Shown here piece after piece: positions 1-12,767 of a stretch of 64,000 nt of DNA; within the stretch, counting starts at the first letter, position 1; every line of letters starts with the position of its first letter. This DNA is from Carposina sasakii (lineage: Eukaryota > Arthropoda > Insecta > Lepidoptera > Carposinidae): positions 11,975,115 through 12,039,114 of the forward strand of contig CP053161.1 of the NCBI GenBank assembly GCA_014607495.2. The letters run 5' to 3'. A model generated the notes under the pieces. It did no database searches. It saw only the letters and a program-made list of their open reading frames with translations, and was not told where the DNA came from. The translations under genes were made by a program, and so were the position numbers.

Positions 1-1945
1 TAACACAAAACTTGAAGGCTTAAAAACCGATCTCTAACCATAATATTCTCATCATAACAAAACGTTGCGATAAAGGCGCCTATCAACTAACTACATTTGG
101 ACGTTCGCTTTTAGCTCGGTGTCAGGTTACAGTGACTTCTCAAGTTTCAGATCGGACCGGTCCGCAACTAGAAACTAAACTCTGAATTTATCATGGACTA
201 ATGTTTTTTTTTATTCTGTTGAATGCTACTTTGTATGTAAACAAATCTACATTATGAAATTATAATTTTTTAGCAGTACTTAGGTACTTAGGGCCGAAAC
301 ACAAAACCGCGACGTGAATTCCAGCGTTGTGACGCCATACTTGGTGGCAATGATTCACTAAATATAAAAAAAAACTCTTAATTAAAAGAAAATTATAAAA
401 ATTGTTAATAAAGAAATGAATTTTTTTTCACCCGAGTTGAGAAAAAGAAAATGTTGGCCTTAAGGTATATAAAAAAATATACTTACTCTCTACCGAGAGA
501 TGTATCATCATCTTCCTGCCCTGTTCCCATTTATTTGGGATCGGCGCAATAATATGTACCTACTTCTCTTCCATTCATCCCAATTATCCGTCATCTCCAT
601 CCATAAAATAAAAAATTAATAAAAATCTCATTGCTCTAACGAGAGATGTATATGTAAATAAGATAAATTTTTCATTTTGATGTTCAATTCAAAGAGATCA
701 CTATTGCAAACAACACGCGTTAACCCGGCGGCAGCAGTTTTAAATTGTCTTACGTTGATGTCGATATACATATTAATATCTATGATTCAAGAAGACTTGT
801 TTGTGGGATTCTAGTGACGAAACTTATAAAGACACATTTATAAAATCTATCATCAAACAATTAACTTTACAAAGGCAGAGAGACGTCTATCCCCACTCAA
901 AAATCATGGAACCCTACCGTACAATAGTAAAACGCTCTTTTTCGCGGCGCCGTCGCCGCAACGAATACTGCTAATTTTAGGTTATGTGTTTCGGCCCTTA
1001 CTTATTATAATATATATATATATTTTTTAACTTTGTTATATTTATGTATCATTCATATTTTGAAACTATAATCTTCGATAACTTTTAATTACATTGACCG
1101 TTAATAATTCCTATATCTACATAAGTAGGTATATTCACATTTCTTAAAAATAGTAACGCTTTAAAAAAATCAAGTCTCTTCTGTATTTTAATTAGTAATT
1201 TTTTTGCTTTAATTACTTGCTGAATTTGAGAAGAGCGCCCGACGAAGGTTTCACGTGTTTTAATTATTGTAGTAAGTTCTCGACACCCGATGCCGGTATC
1301 TTCGTTAATTTTAGTGTAAAACGAGACACCGAACCTTCACGAGCTATCGGTTAATTTTATGGCTGAAATTATCTATTTACCTTACCAACGCAATTTTGCT
1401 TAATTTTTTTATTTTAGGTGGCATTAAAATAATGACTTATAACGACGATTCGCTTGATTTTTTTATATACCATTATGAGACTACTTAGAGACATGATACC
1501 TACCTTAATCTATTTAACCTAATTGTACTGTACTACAAGAAAGAGACAAGATAGTAGTAAAAATACTGTTAGGTATAATATGTATTTATAAAACCGGGGC
1601 GTGGAGAATGAGGTATACCGTAGCAATATTTAAAGTATAAGTAAGCAATAAAAAATATTTGTATTAAAAACTCAAACTAGCAAAATGGCTGGTCAATTGT
1701 AACTTGCAAGAGACTGAAAAATTTCAGTAGTTTTAATTCCAAAAATATTAATATCACATCTCTCAAACATCGCCATTCTTTAGTTACATTTTTCCCAATT
1801 AAAAGTGTGCTGACCATCTCCAACCACCGGCTCGGAGTCCGGCTACACGATCCTGGATAATGAATGTTCGTCTCCGCCATGCCCAGCGTTGCGTATTGTT
1901 ATACTGTATTAGAAACACCAGGAAAATTCTCTACCTATTTTATTA
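1..1945. other. Intergenic or intronic AT-rich DNA, no gene seen
   Basis: No reading frame here resembles a known protein and none has the look of an exon with matched splice sites. Around 506-600 there is a stretch (cctgccctgttcccatttat and onward) of a kind that recurs in degenerate form near 17840-17880, so it is probably an interspersed repeat. Homopolymer runs and short AT-rich stretches fill the rest. Confidence 0.4.
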
Positions 1946-2198
1946 CTAGTGAACGCCCGTGACTCCGTCCGCGTGGACTATTTACAGAAAAAAAAAAACA
2001 AAATACCTATCGAAATGATGCACGATAAAAATATTTTCCCGTGATAATAAATATGTGTAAGGTGATCCTATATGTAAGCTATATTATTGTTATGTTTAAA
2101 CAAAATTTATTCAGTAGTTTTTGCATGAAAGCAACAAACCACCTATATACAACATACAACTTCACAAACTTTCGCCTTTATAATATTACATAGTAGGA
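1946..2198 (-). mobile_element. Helitron-like non-autonomous element
   Basis: Read on the - strand, the copy starts with TC (TCCTACTATGTAATATTATA) and ends with CACTAG just before a T, so it lies between an A and a T. This is the insertion preference of Helitrons. The 3' end carries the short GGACG/CGTCC-type hairpin region shared with the copies at 6434, 16481 and 18881. No protein is encoded. It resembles the widespread lepidopteran non-autonomous Helitrons, but the exact family is not established here. Confidence 0.6.
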
Positions 2199-2395
2199 TA
2201 ACTAGCTTCATCTAACTTCGTCCGCGTGAAAGGGCATTACACCTTTGCGAAGCCGGGGCGGTTCCCTACGAGTAAACCTTCCTCTTGAATCCCTCTATCT
2301 ATTAAAAAACCGCATCAAAATCCGTTGCGTAGGTTTAAAGATCTAAGCGTACATAGGGACAGATAGCGGGAAGCGGCTTGGTTTTATAATACGTA
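2199..2395 (-). repeat. Interspersed repeat, shared with 40072-40275
   Basis: This segment (tagcttcatctaacttcgtc through acatagggacagatagcggg) matches 40072-40275 over most of its length, including the gcgaagccggggcggg block, the tcaaaatccgtt block and the acatagggacaga block. It carries no open frame. It lies directly against the Helitron-like element at 1946-2198. Confidence 0.55.
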
Positions 2396-5300
2396 TGTAG
2401 TGACAGTGAGTCAAAATTAGTTCAACATGGCTATTACACTCTTTTTCACGCGGAAATGAAATAAAATAACGTGTGGGAAGTACTTAGTCTAATTTCTGAG
2501 AATTCGTAAAAATATGATTCAGATTTTTCCCGGAGAATCTTTAAGTCATGCAAAACACACTAAAAAAACGACAAAAATATTGTACCTATTTGGTCTTAAA
2601 AAAAAAACTTCAACATTATAATAACTATTTTAGTTCGTGTAATAAATACCTAGTTTTAAAATGTTTTTATTTACAAATTGACATTAATGTTTTTTTTTAT
2701 AATAAAATATTAAACACTTGACGTGTGACCACTATTTGTAGAGTTGGATTAAGTTGGTCTCCCACCACCAACACACGTGAGGTCTTATATTGACGTTGGG
2801 CCAATATATCATTTTAGGCCAATGTTTACATCGATCATCGTAATGAAAAATCATGATATTTTTTTTAAAGTATTTTTGATTGAAAATGTGATATTATCCG
2901 CTGATTATTAACATAAAATGAAACCTTTTGAAGATTATTCACTTAAAGTATGATATTTCCTCAGAAACATTCACTTTTCAGGATTTTTTTTTGCATTTTA
3001 GCACGTCTTGTCTATAGCGTTATCAATGTTATCATACATGAACTAAATGTTGTAAACTGCACTTGAGAGTTTTTGAGCATCTCATGGACGTTCCGTATAT
3101 TGAGAGCTGACCCTTTATCTAGTAATAATTCATCTAAGTTTAAAATACGTAAATCTACTGTCAAACAATTTCGTTCGCGACTGTATAAATCATAAAAAGT
3201 ATCCCGCGGGATGAGTTCGAGTGGCCTGAGTTGACTAAAGAGCCCTATAGGCTTAACTACAAAATTTTTCTTATCAATGTGATAAGTACCTCTACATGTC
3301 ATATAGTAGTAATAAATTGAAATAATTAAATTAAAGTTCTCCTGTAATCTAAGTTTAATCAAAATATGATAAACCTAGCCCGTAAATCTTGTATATTTTA
3401 ATTATTACACGAGCCCTACGTTTCAGAGATACGCGGCGTCATCCGATGCCTTTGCGTCACTCCCGACAGTCTGACGTTAATTTTCGTGTAACAAGACCTG
3501 TTTGCTGTGCTGTGTTACCAGTTTTTACAGATTATTTTGTGAGTTATTAATGGTTTTTACATTTATTTCTTTGCAGCTTCATATTAATGAAAACTATTTG
3601 GTTTAATAATACATAAATAGCACTTACCTACGTTGTAAATTGAAAAAGTAAGACTCTTTTTTTAAAACAAAGCCATTTTATTATACTGAAGCATTTGTCT
3701 AATTAGTTTTCCTCCCAACTCCTGGAAACTACAGAAAATAACACATAAAGTAGAACATTACGAAAAATTTCCTCAACATCCCTTAAACGGTTTTTCATGA
3801 AAATGGTAGATACCTACTTACCTAAAAATATTCTTTATACGATCATTTACAAAACATGGTCACCCTAAACTTTATATTTTTTTCTCATAAATTTACTGCA
3901 TCTTATTTTGATACTTATTGTGTATCTAGTTAAAACTGTGTTATGTATGATACCATCAATTATTTAAAATCCTCAATTCGTATGGATGGTAGCCAAGAAA
4001 ATAGTGTTTCTAAACAAACATTGTTGGTTTATTGGTATTAAAATATATTCGCACGGGTATCGGAAATCTCGAAGTGTGTAAATAATTTACTGCTTGTGTC
4101 CACATTAGCTTATTTTATACCGTACCCTGCCGAAATTAATTATATTTGCATTTGTAATCGATATCAACAGCACACGCAGATGTTTGCCACATTACAGGCT
4201 GCAGAATCGGTAGGTATTAATTTCGTAGCTTAAATATTCATGTAAAAAAATATTCAAGATTTAGGTATTAGTATATTTGGTGCAATAGTTAATTATGTAA
4301 TTGTAATTTGAAATAAGTGGGATGGTAGGTACCTAAAAAGTTTTGGATTTGCGTATTAAAGTTTCTTATGCCTGAGCGGCGGCATTAATGGGTTAACTAA
4401 ATAATCACATAACTAGATATAAAAGTAACACTTTAGTACTTCATAACGTGACCGTGACAGACAAGTTTTCATCCCTATTTCTTGGCGCTAAAAAATTAAG
4501 TTCGTTTTCTTTCAGGTGCGTACCTCATGACATGAAGTAGGTAATTTTTAACTAATATACGGTTTGATTGATTACATACATACATTAATTAACATTTTAT
4601 GGTAACTATGTAGGTCTCAGACGTAGGTAGGTACAATTTGTTTTTTTTTTTGTACTTACCACAAGGAAAAATTACCGAAGAAAAGGCAAGGGGAACTATG
4701 CCCATACAGCCATAGTCTTTAGCAGAAAAAATTTATTCAGACCAAAGAGGCCAGGGTTGTTCGCAGGGCCGGGATATTATTTCTATGGCACAATAAAAAT
4801 TACGTGTAAGTAACATGATACCAAGCAAGTAGCATTGGGTGCGGCGTATTTTTAGCATCGGTTAACCCGACACCGGCAAGTTCATGAGAATGGGGAACGC
4901 AAGCGATCGCCTCGAGTTGCTTTGGTAACTACAGCATTAATTGGCGCTAGCGTCTACGTTAGTTTCACGTTTCTTCATATTATAGGTATTCTCATAAGTA
5001 CCAAAAACAAAGTTAAGCCATGACATGTCTTTATTTATTATTATTGTACTTATTCAATGGGGTCTTTACGATTAAAAATGTTTTAAAGAATGTGTTATAC
5101 CTACACTGTTTAATTTGACATAATATAGTTACAATAGGTAGGTCTACGAAGGTGTCAAACAAAGTGTCGTGTTTTACAGGTTTGTAACTTTAGACTCGGA
5201 AGTACATAGCGCCACAGAGGAATAATCTTATTCCTCTATGATAGCGCCGAAAGAATAGATTATCGCAACAACTTTAAAGCCACATTTACCTTTGCCATTT

Positions 5301-6433
5301 ATAATTTTTGCACTGAAAAGGCGTCATTTTACAAAGCAGCATTCAACGAGAACTCCAGTGTTACCAGCCAAAATAAGTCACAGCATCCTGTGTTGCCAGC
5401 TAAAGCAAGTCTTCCCCGAAAGTGGGGAGTTCTCACATGTCCAAAACAGACGCTCGGGTTGCCCGAAGTGTAATGCTACGTAACCCGAGCCTCTCTTTGT
5501 TTCACACCCAGACGTTTTAATGAGAAACATGTGAAATAATAATCGATTGACGGCTATACGATTCGTAACATAACCCCGTGGTTTTCGTTCGCGATCGGGT
5601 TCGCGCCTTTGTGTTGTAATGTTGCCAGTTTTTCGCGGTGATTTTTGTTTTCCTTTAAGATTGTATTGTACCTAAACGTAGTTACCACAGTATGTGCTAA
5701 GTTATTTATTTAAGACTTGTTTTGTATTTGCATTCTTAATAATTAGACTTGTAAATGTTTAATTTAACTCTTCTAAGCCATTCATTATCTTAGTTAGTTG
5801 TTTATGGAAAAGAACAAGTACATACAACCTTAAATAGCTACTTATCTCCTACATTAATATTATCTTAACTATTCAATTATAACGTACCTACAATTTAAAC
5901 TAAATGAAATAAAAATTGCATCATAAATATAAACAAAGTACAAATTGTTATGTTCCAAAAATAGCATCTCTCATCTACATATTTATGTTTCAAAAACTAT
6001 ACAGGGTGCATGTGACATTTTAACTTAAATTTTGAACAATTAACTTCTTGAAATTTTCTTTTTTAAATTAATAATAATTATGTAATTTATTTTAAATTTT
6101 AATAATATTTATCTCAAAGAGGGTCTCAGTTTTTTGGCATTATTAACTGAACAGCTAAAAATAATGAGAAAAATACAATTTCATTCAGTTTTTGTTTTTA
6201 TGGCGTCAAAATAGTAAGAAATTACGTTAAAAAAGATAAATTTCGGAAATTCACATTTCTCTTGTCAGTCAAAGCTTTTTTTTTATGTCTAACGCGTTTG
6301 GATACGTTTATAAACTTAAATTATTTTAGTGTTTGATTTTTATAATTATCAATGTATATTTATCAAGATAATTATGTGTGATAATTCGAAACCTGCAATT
6401 TTTATATGTGACATCTCAATTTCCTATGTTTAA
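2396..6433. other. No gene recognised; scattered small repeats
   Basis: There is no recognisable coding region in this 4-kb stretch. A 116-codon open frame at 3012-3362 on the - strand has no known domain and no convincing splice context, so I leave it unassigned. Around 4668-4730 is a fragment of the retroposon whose fuller copies lie at 12205-12612 and 28155-28570 (caaggggaactatgcccata). A perfect 10-bp-arm hairpin lies at 5216-5237 (AGAGGAATAA, 2-nt loop). Confidence 0.4.
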
Positions 6434-6671
6434 TCTTTACTAATATTATAAACGCGAAAGTTTGTGAGTATGGATGAATGGATGGATGTTTGTTACTCTT
6501 TTACGTAAAAACGGCTGGAGCGATTTTAATAAAATTTGGTACGGAGTTAGCTGACACCCTGGAATAATACATAAGCTACTTTTTATCCCCGGAAAATATT
6601 TTTGTCCCGGATAATTTCGACATTTTGTTTTTTCTGCAGTCCACGCGAACGAAGTCGCGGGCGTCCACTAG
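6434..6671 (+). mobile_element. Helitron-like non-autonomous element (238 bp)
   Basis: The element starts with TCTTTACTAATATTATAAA after an A and ends with GTCCACTAG before a T. The 3' end carries the GGCGTCC-type short hairpin. It has no coding capacity. It shares both termini with the larger copies at 16481 and 18881 but lacks their internal tandem array. Confidence 0.65.
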
Positions 6672-7899
6672 TTGCAAATAAAGATTTATCTTATCTTATC
6701 TTAAATCTTCGTTCAACGGCCGGCAGCCTGCTTGACACTAACCCTTAACAGCATGTAAAACTACATCTTAGAACCAGGCTTTTATTAAAAACTGTTAAGT
6801 ATTGAAATAATACCTACATAGGTACTACTCATGTACTTATCGTTGATCTACCCCACGTTTATGATTCTAGGAAATTTCGCCCCGTTATCATCAAGTTCTA
6901 AATCAGATTTAGTTGCGATTTACCAGGAAACTAGAGGTGATTACATTATACGCTACACAAGTTTAGTTCCCTTTACTAAGTATTACGTACTTATTTGATA
7001 CTTTTTAAAGTATTCTACGTAACTCTTCATTTAAGTTTCAGTTAAATTTGTATTATATCCAATTATATAACGAACGAGTTTAGGTCTATCAAAGGATAAC
7101 GATAAAAAATTGCTGGCGATAAGCATCTTTTATTATTACAAAACTGTTACGCGCAGTTTTGTAATAAACGTTAAACGATGTTTCAGTCATTCTTCCGAAA
7201 TATTTATGAGCTGTTGCACCAAGCGTCCGTTGTCAGGGTGCATCACTGGCAGGTGAGGTTAGATATTCCTCGAATCCACCAACACTGGGGTGTTTTGGGG
7301 ATAATGGGTAATGATGATGGCATAATAACTAATAACCTATATCTATCTTGCCTAGTTCTAAAATGCCTGGTCCTGAACGACTGACGGATCAACGAAGAGC
7401 CTAGACCGTTGCTTGTAGTGTAGAGACCTGAAACTTAGAGAGTCCGTCAAGAAAGGATTTTTAGATATTACCACGGGAACGACTAAAACGTGAGTTCTAA
7501 AGTTTTTGCGGGTGAAAATCGTAGGCGTCCGCTAGTTACTGAAAATATTGACATTTTTTAATGCAATATAAATGCTACAACAATTAGTCCAATGTAAAAA
7601 TAGTTTTTAAACACTGAATTCTTTAAAAATAATGACTATTGAAAACTTCGCCCTCATTCCCACACTACGTACGTGCTAGCTACGTATAAACTATCGTTTT
7701 GTACGTACATATTTGTTTCCGCGTACATTAGCAAGCAATCGGTTTACACGGCATTAGGTAAATTATAAGCTCCACTAGTCGTCGACACCCGATATGTTTG
7801 CAGTCGGTGCCGTCTCGGCTTCAAGCGCCATAGAGTAGTGGGAACCAGTCATTAATACGTGGCATGCCTTTTAAGTATTGCCGTTTAAAGAAAAAAACA
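6672..7899. other. No gene seen
   Basis: AT-rich DNA without a supported gene. A short Helitron-like 3' end remnant (aggcgtccgctagt) lies near 7524-7537. The small open frame at 7178-7384 has no recognisable features. Confidence 0.4.
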
Positions 7900-8058
7900 T
7901 TAACCACGAAGCCTTTTCTTAATTTTAGGAAATGTAAAGAAATCGTTAGGGCTTAGGTCAGGACTGTATGGAAGATGGTCGAGAATTTCTACTTTTTCCT
8001 GCTTCAAATACTCAATCGTTTGACGAGCGCTGTGTGAGCTTGCGTTGTCGTGGTAGAA
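7900..8058 (-). pseudogene. Mariner (DD34D) transposase C-terminal fragment
   Basis: Translating the - strand from 8058 gives 52 codons and a stop at 7900-7902. The peptide opens with FYHDNASSHSARQT and contains YSPDLSPNDFF, the two signature blocks around the last two catalytic aspartates of mariner-type transposases. The spacing from the D of HDN to the D of SPND is 34 residues, which is the DD34D signature. It ends KIKKRLRG followed by a stop, as mariner proteins of this kind do. The N-terminal DNA-binding domain and first catalytic aspartate are not seen, so this is a truncated relic. Confidence 0.8.
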
Positions 8059-8411
8059 AAAAATAGTAAAAAAAATTCACGTATCAGAAAACAAATTTAG
8101 GTACCAATTTATACATAATAACAACACACGGCTGTGTTCCCGAAATGGGGTAGCCAGAAACTGCAGGAACATAACAGAGATCCTACTGCCTCGTTCAGCA
8201 TAGCATAGTAAACATTTAGAGATATTTAAAAAAGTTCTAACCTCCTGTATTATTCGTATTTTTAGGAAAACGCTTAGTTCGATGCTTAGGCAGCAAGTGA
8301 AAAATTTAATAATCGGGAACATGATTTGGAGATGGACAGTCAAACATTCATATTGCCTTCGAAACCAAATTTTGGTCAGGACTCCTTTTAAGAGGTCATG
8401 TCTGGCCTTAC

Positions 8412-8551
8412 CTTACTAGTATCCTTTAACTCCAGTTTAACTATCATATTGATAATCCCGGTGCAAAGTTCATCCATTATATCACTGTATTCGTTAGACT
8501 GTGACAACAATTTCTGCTTTGCCCTAATGAATGCCGCGGCCGCACTGGCTC
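8412..8551 (-). other. Exon-like open frame of unknown gene
   Basis: On the - strand an open frame reads GASAAAAFIRAKQKLLSQSN, continues EYSDIMDELCTGIINMIVKL, then ends ELKDTSK directly before a good splice donor (AAG then GTAAGG). The composition is that of a helical, soluble protein and there is no stop. Upstream, AG dinucleotides at 8552-8553 or 8557-8558 could serve as acceptor, but no clear polypyrimidine tract precedes them. I do not recognise the protein. It may be one exon of a host gene, or a fragment of a transposon gene; no partner exon was found. Confidence 0.35.
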
Positions 8552-8934
8552 CTATCCTATGACATTACATAGTGATTGCGTAGGTTCGGTCACTTCTTTG
8601 TAACAGGTCATTGATTGGGTCATATGGCTCGTGTTTCATTCCAATCTCATAGGGCAAGATAAGGTCAAAAATTACATGGTTTTGTGTAATGAGTATTTTA
8701 CATTTATCACGCCTTTATTAGCGCCACCGAGTACTAATATCATTTTATTGATTTTTCGGCGGTAGGCTCACCCTTCATTCAGTGTGACTTAAAGGCTACG
8801 GTCAAAAGTGGATGTGTAATTTGCACATTTATGCCTAACCTTGGGTGGAGATAATAGGTGTGATAATTATAATATAGGGTACCTAAGTACGTACCTATGT
8901 ACATTTTTTCGATCGCCTTCCTATTGGGACAGTC

Positions 8935-9000
8935 AGCATCATCGTCATTTCAGCCATAGAAAAACCACTGCTGAATATAGATAGGCCTCCCCCAATAAAG
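8935..9000 (-). repeat. RTE-type LINE 3' tail fragment
   Basis: The + strand shows a degenerate version of the block aaccactgctgaatatagat followed by aggcctccccc. This is the tail seen in better form at 10284, 44545 and 61062. No coding sequence is attached. Confidence 0.4.
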
Positions 9001-10283
9001 TTCACCTGTGCTGTGGGTAATACCATTAGTTAATGTATTGTGAAGTTAGAGAGTACCTACCTATTTACCTCACATCAGCCTGTTGCAGTTTACTACTGAA
9101 CGTAGCAAAGTGGAATATTTATATCAATGATATAGCCATTGGCTACAAGTGTGATAGATCCAACAACCTTACAGCACAATGGACCACGTAAAATTAAATG
9201 AACAAAGTAGAACAGAGTAGGTAGGTACCTATTATGTACATGGAGTTGAATTTCGCGCACTGGCAACACTACCCTGCGTAGGTAGCGCGGTGTAGTGTTC
9301 CCAACGCTCCTAAATTTACCTTGCCCAGCTACTGCCATTAAACAGCATTTACTCTATATTAGATCACAGCATAGACGGATAGTGTTACCAGCTACAAAGC
9401 TTATTTTGTGACAGTTTTAAACTTTAATCTTGTTGTGTTGAAAGGTTGAAAGTAATCTTTAGTTTGAGGTTTTAGCGTGTAGTGTAGGTGTGTAGTGTAG
9501 GAAGTGTAGTGAAAATACTAAATATGTACCTTAAACAACTTTTTATCTTATGCCAAATTATATTTTTATTTTATACCTACGTAACTTATTAGATAATACC
9601 CCCTACCTGTCAGCCATTCATGTCTGCTTTTTCACATTTAGGATAGGGTATAACAGGCATAAGTAATGTTCAGAATTGCAAAACCAAAAGTATAGAATTT
9701 ATTTATCAAAAATAAAGAAAAATACCGAAATTTGAAGATGTATTTTTACATAAAATAATTATCATGGTTTCCACCCCAGAAAATCCAGAGTTGCCAGAAA
9801 AATGATTACCAATACCTGAAACTGAAAATTATATTAACAATCGGTGAAACATCATATCCACATCTGAGTGAAATGCAAATTTCGAAAACCACATTTTGCC
9901 TTCCAATTAATCCTGAATATTAAGTAACGAAGGCGAATCGTGCATTACACACTGATTAAAATGGTAAGCAGAAGATATTGAATCCGAATGCAATATTTCA
10001 GCGCGCAATGGAGTGCGGTTTATAGAGATAAAGGTGTTTACACACTACCGGAATGAACCATGCGTTTTGTTATGTCTTGTTTGAAGAATAGAATAGATGT
10101 ATTCACTAAGTAGCAATAAGAGCAGCAAGAGTTTAATGTGGATTATGCCGAATGCGAAAAGATCCTTCTAGTTACGTATTGAACATAGGACAGACTGCGA
10201 AGTCTTTGAAATAGAGTCCGGTTTTTACCCTTCAGGTATGGGACCCTATAAAAGTATTTACAAAACGATTTTAGTCGTTGTCA
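9001..10283. other. No gene seen
   Basis: AT-rich DNA without a supported gene. The frame at 9093-9338 (- strand) has no known features. Around 9470-9510 are short GTGTAG repeats. Confidence 0.35.
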
Positions 10284-10676
10284 TCGACGTCAGCCTATTG
10301 CAGTCCACTGCTGCACGTAGGCCTCCCCCAAAGCACGCCACACGGCTCTCCCGTTTTATGCCATCCAGTCACTGCCATCCGGTCCACCTGCCGGAGGGCG
10401 TCCAAAGCTACGCTTGCCGAGGCACGGTCTCCATTCGAGAACCCGTTTACTCCACCGTCCATCGGTTCTACGACAGATATGACCCGCCCACTGCCACTTC
10501 AGTCTGCTACATTTCGAGACTACGTCTGACATCTTGGTCTTCTGCCGGAGCCGGATAATCTCATTTCGGACTTTGTCCATTACCGAGAGCATTGACCTTT
10601 CCATAGCTCTCTGAGTAACATGCAATCGGTGGGCCAGCCTCACCGTCAGGTTCCACGTCTCGGCTCCATAGGTCAT
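10284..10676 (-). pseudogene. RTE-type LINE reverse transcriptase, C-terminal fragment
   Basis: On the - strand the reading frame from 10676 opens MTYGAETWNLTVRLAHRLHV, continues TQRAMERSMLSVMDKVRN, and later has LKWQWAGHICRRTDGRWSKR and FGRPPAG. This arrangement (YG.ETW, RAMER, WAGH..R..D.RW, GRPP) is the C-terminal end of the RTE-clade LINE polymerase. The frame is disrupted around 10360, after which the sequence runs into the family tail (aggcctacgtgcagcagtgg on the - strand). The endonuclease and catalytic RT core are missing, so it is a 5'-truncated copy. Confidence 0.8.
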
Positions 10677-10841
10677 GGCTGGTAGAACGCACTGATTGTG
10701 TAAGATTGACTAATCTTGATACCTACTATATAACTCAGAAGATGGAAAACCACAGAACTTCAATTCCAAGGAGGATCGGCTACAATTTACTACTTATTTT
10801 CTAGCTTGATCTATAGGTATACACATACCTAATGAAAATGT

Positions 10842-11059
10842 AACGGATCGCTGTCTGTACATGGAAGATATATGAGAAAAAATATTATAGGAGACCTTTA
10901 TGAATGCAATAGAACCCAAAACGATGATTTTTGGAATTTTTGTCTGTTTGTCGGTTTGTCTGTGCGTTTGTGCACGCTAATCTACTTTTTATCCCGGATA
11001 ATTTCGACATTTTGGTTTTTTCTGTAGTCCACGCGGACGGAGTCGCGAGCGTCCCCTAG
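10842..11059 (+). mobile_element. Helitron-like 3' fragment
   Basis: The block from aacggatcgctgtctgtaca to the terminal gcgtcccctag matches 27322-27606 in the GNB1L intron. The last ~80 bp match the 3' ends of the other Helitron-like copies. An internal segment present in the 27322 copy (aaccgatttcgatgcag) is missing here. Confidence 0.5.
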
Positions 11060-12204
11060 TTATCAAATAAGTTTTTAAACTACGTGAGTATAACTTTAAC
11101 ACTATCCATAGCAAAAAGGCTTTCGAAAACTTGATACCAATTATACCTTTATACTGGTCATCATGGAGATATTAATTAAATACGGTTATTTAGGTACTCG
11201 GGTGTCAGGAATATATGGTTACTGGCGTATAATGAACGCTTATTATTATTATTATTCCAGACTAGGCTGGTTTTGTAACTTACGACTAGTCGTCTGCCGA
11301 TCACTAAACGGTTAAAAACGACTATGTGACCGATTCGAGAAATTGTTTGTAATTTGAGGTATCGGGTGACTCGGACCACAATAAACTCGGACCGCGGTCC
11401 GAGTCGCCCGAAAACCTTTTTCGTTCGAAACCTTCAATGAAGTTAACAGAAAAATCTGTTTGGATTTTATTTTATGTTGTACTAGTAGCCGCCCATGACT
11501 TTGTCTTTGTAAAGTAGAATTACGTATCAGCATTCCACCCGTGCGAAGCCGGAGCGCGTCGCTAGTTACCTATACATATAAACCTCCTCAAAACACGATA
11601 TAAATAAAATATACCACATCATCTTTGGATGTATGGTTTCGAAACCTACATAAAGACTGATTATGTTATATGTAGCTTACTTTGAAGCAATGTTTTTTTA
11701 TACATTAACAATAAAAAACATTTAATATCTAAGTAAACATTGAGTCAACGACGTGATTAAAAACACACAATTTAGGACTTTTACAGTAATAGTAATACTA
11801 GATACCTAAAAAAGAAAATTAATTGAATAGATTTATTTTATTTCTTTCGCTTTTTATGTTAACTGTACTAAAAGTGGTACATAATTGATTTGTGGTTTAA
11901 ATTACGAGTGGTCCGAGTCGCCTGACAAAATAAAAAAATAAAATCGTATCAGTCAACTCGAACCGCGGTCCGAGATAAGCAGCGGTCCGAGTCGCCCGGT
12001 ACCTCTGTAATTTATGGTCACTCAGCGAAAAGTTGCTTAGCTTATCGCCTGAGAGACTACTTGAGTTTCCAAGTCGACTCTTACAACATTCATGGCAGGA
12101 GTATTTTGTGTAGATCCACATCAGCACAAGAATTTGAAACTAGTAAATATATTTCATGTTTCAAAAGTAACTAATTCGAAATTTCGACCGGTCGCCAGTT
12201 TCAA
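11060..12204. other. No gene; contains CGGACCGCGGTCCG palindromes
   Basis: No supported gene. Around 11481-11570 is a Helitron-like 3' remnant (actagtagccgcccatgact on the + strand). Two related GC-rich palindromes, at 11385-11404 and 11956-11975, stand out against the AT-rich surroundings and are each followed within 45 bp by gagtcgcccg. Confidence 0.4.
11385..11404. repeat. Perfect 20-bp palindrome
   Basis: ACTCGGACCGCGGTCCGAGT is its own reverse complement. A near-copy with one mismatch (ACTCGAACCGCGGTCCGAGa) lies at 11956-11975, and both are flanked by further copies of the half-unit ggtccgagtcgcc. They could be termini or internal repeats of an unidentified element. Confidence 0.7.
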
Positions 12205-12612
12205 AGTATCGGATTCGGCGGGAAAGCTGGAAGGGAGCGGGTGTAATTTTCTTGTGAAAATCAAAATTTATTTGTAAATGGCTTGCATGTGTCCGTAAAG
12301 TGATGTTTTCTAGTAGATAAGTTATATTTTGTTTACTTGTGATGTGAATCTAATGCGGGTGCATGGTTTTATATGCAAGTAAGCTAAGTAAAACTTTAGT
12401 CGGAATACGATCTCTTCATGGGCTCATGTAAGTTGTTTCTGCAATTCTCTTTGATCTTTACACCCATTCTTGAGGATTTTCCCGACGTTTCCATTCATCA
12501 TCATCAATTTCATCCATCATAAATTCAGAAAACATTTACTAAAGACAATGGCTGTATGGGCTTAGTTCCCCTTGCCTTTCCTTCGGGGATAAACTAATTA
12601 AAAAAAAAAAAA
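12205..12612 (+). repeat. Retroposon-like repeat, inverted copy at 28155-28570
   Basis: About 390 bp from ggcgggaaagctggaaggga to ccttccttcggggataaact align with the reverse complement of 28155-28570 at high identity. An A-run follows the 3' end here and, in the other orientation, the other copy. The A-tail suggests RNA-mediated copying, so a SINE or LINE 3' end is likely. No protein is encoded. Confidence 0.65.
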
Positions 12613-12767
12613 CTAAACGCTGCGCTTTCCTTCGGTAATTCGGTAGGAATTATTTCCTCTATGGTTTTGTTAACTATATCCTATAAACTATAACAACTCT
12701 AAAAACCGGATTATTCCCGTGTAGGTAGTAAATTTATAAAAACGCCATCTAGCGCGGAAAATGCCAT

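Noticed and set aside
3012..3362. 116-codon - strand frame
   Set aside because: Its second half reads somewhat like protein, but there are no splice sites, domain or homolog I can name; I left it out of the gene calls.
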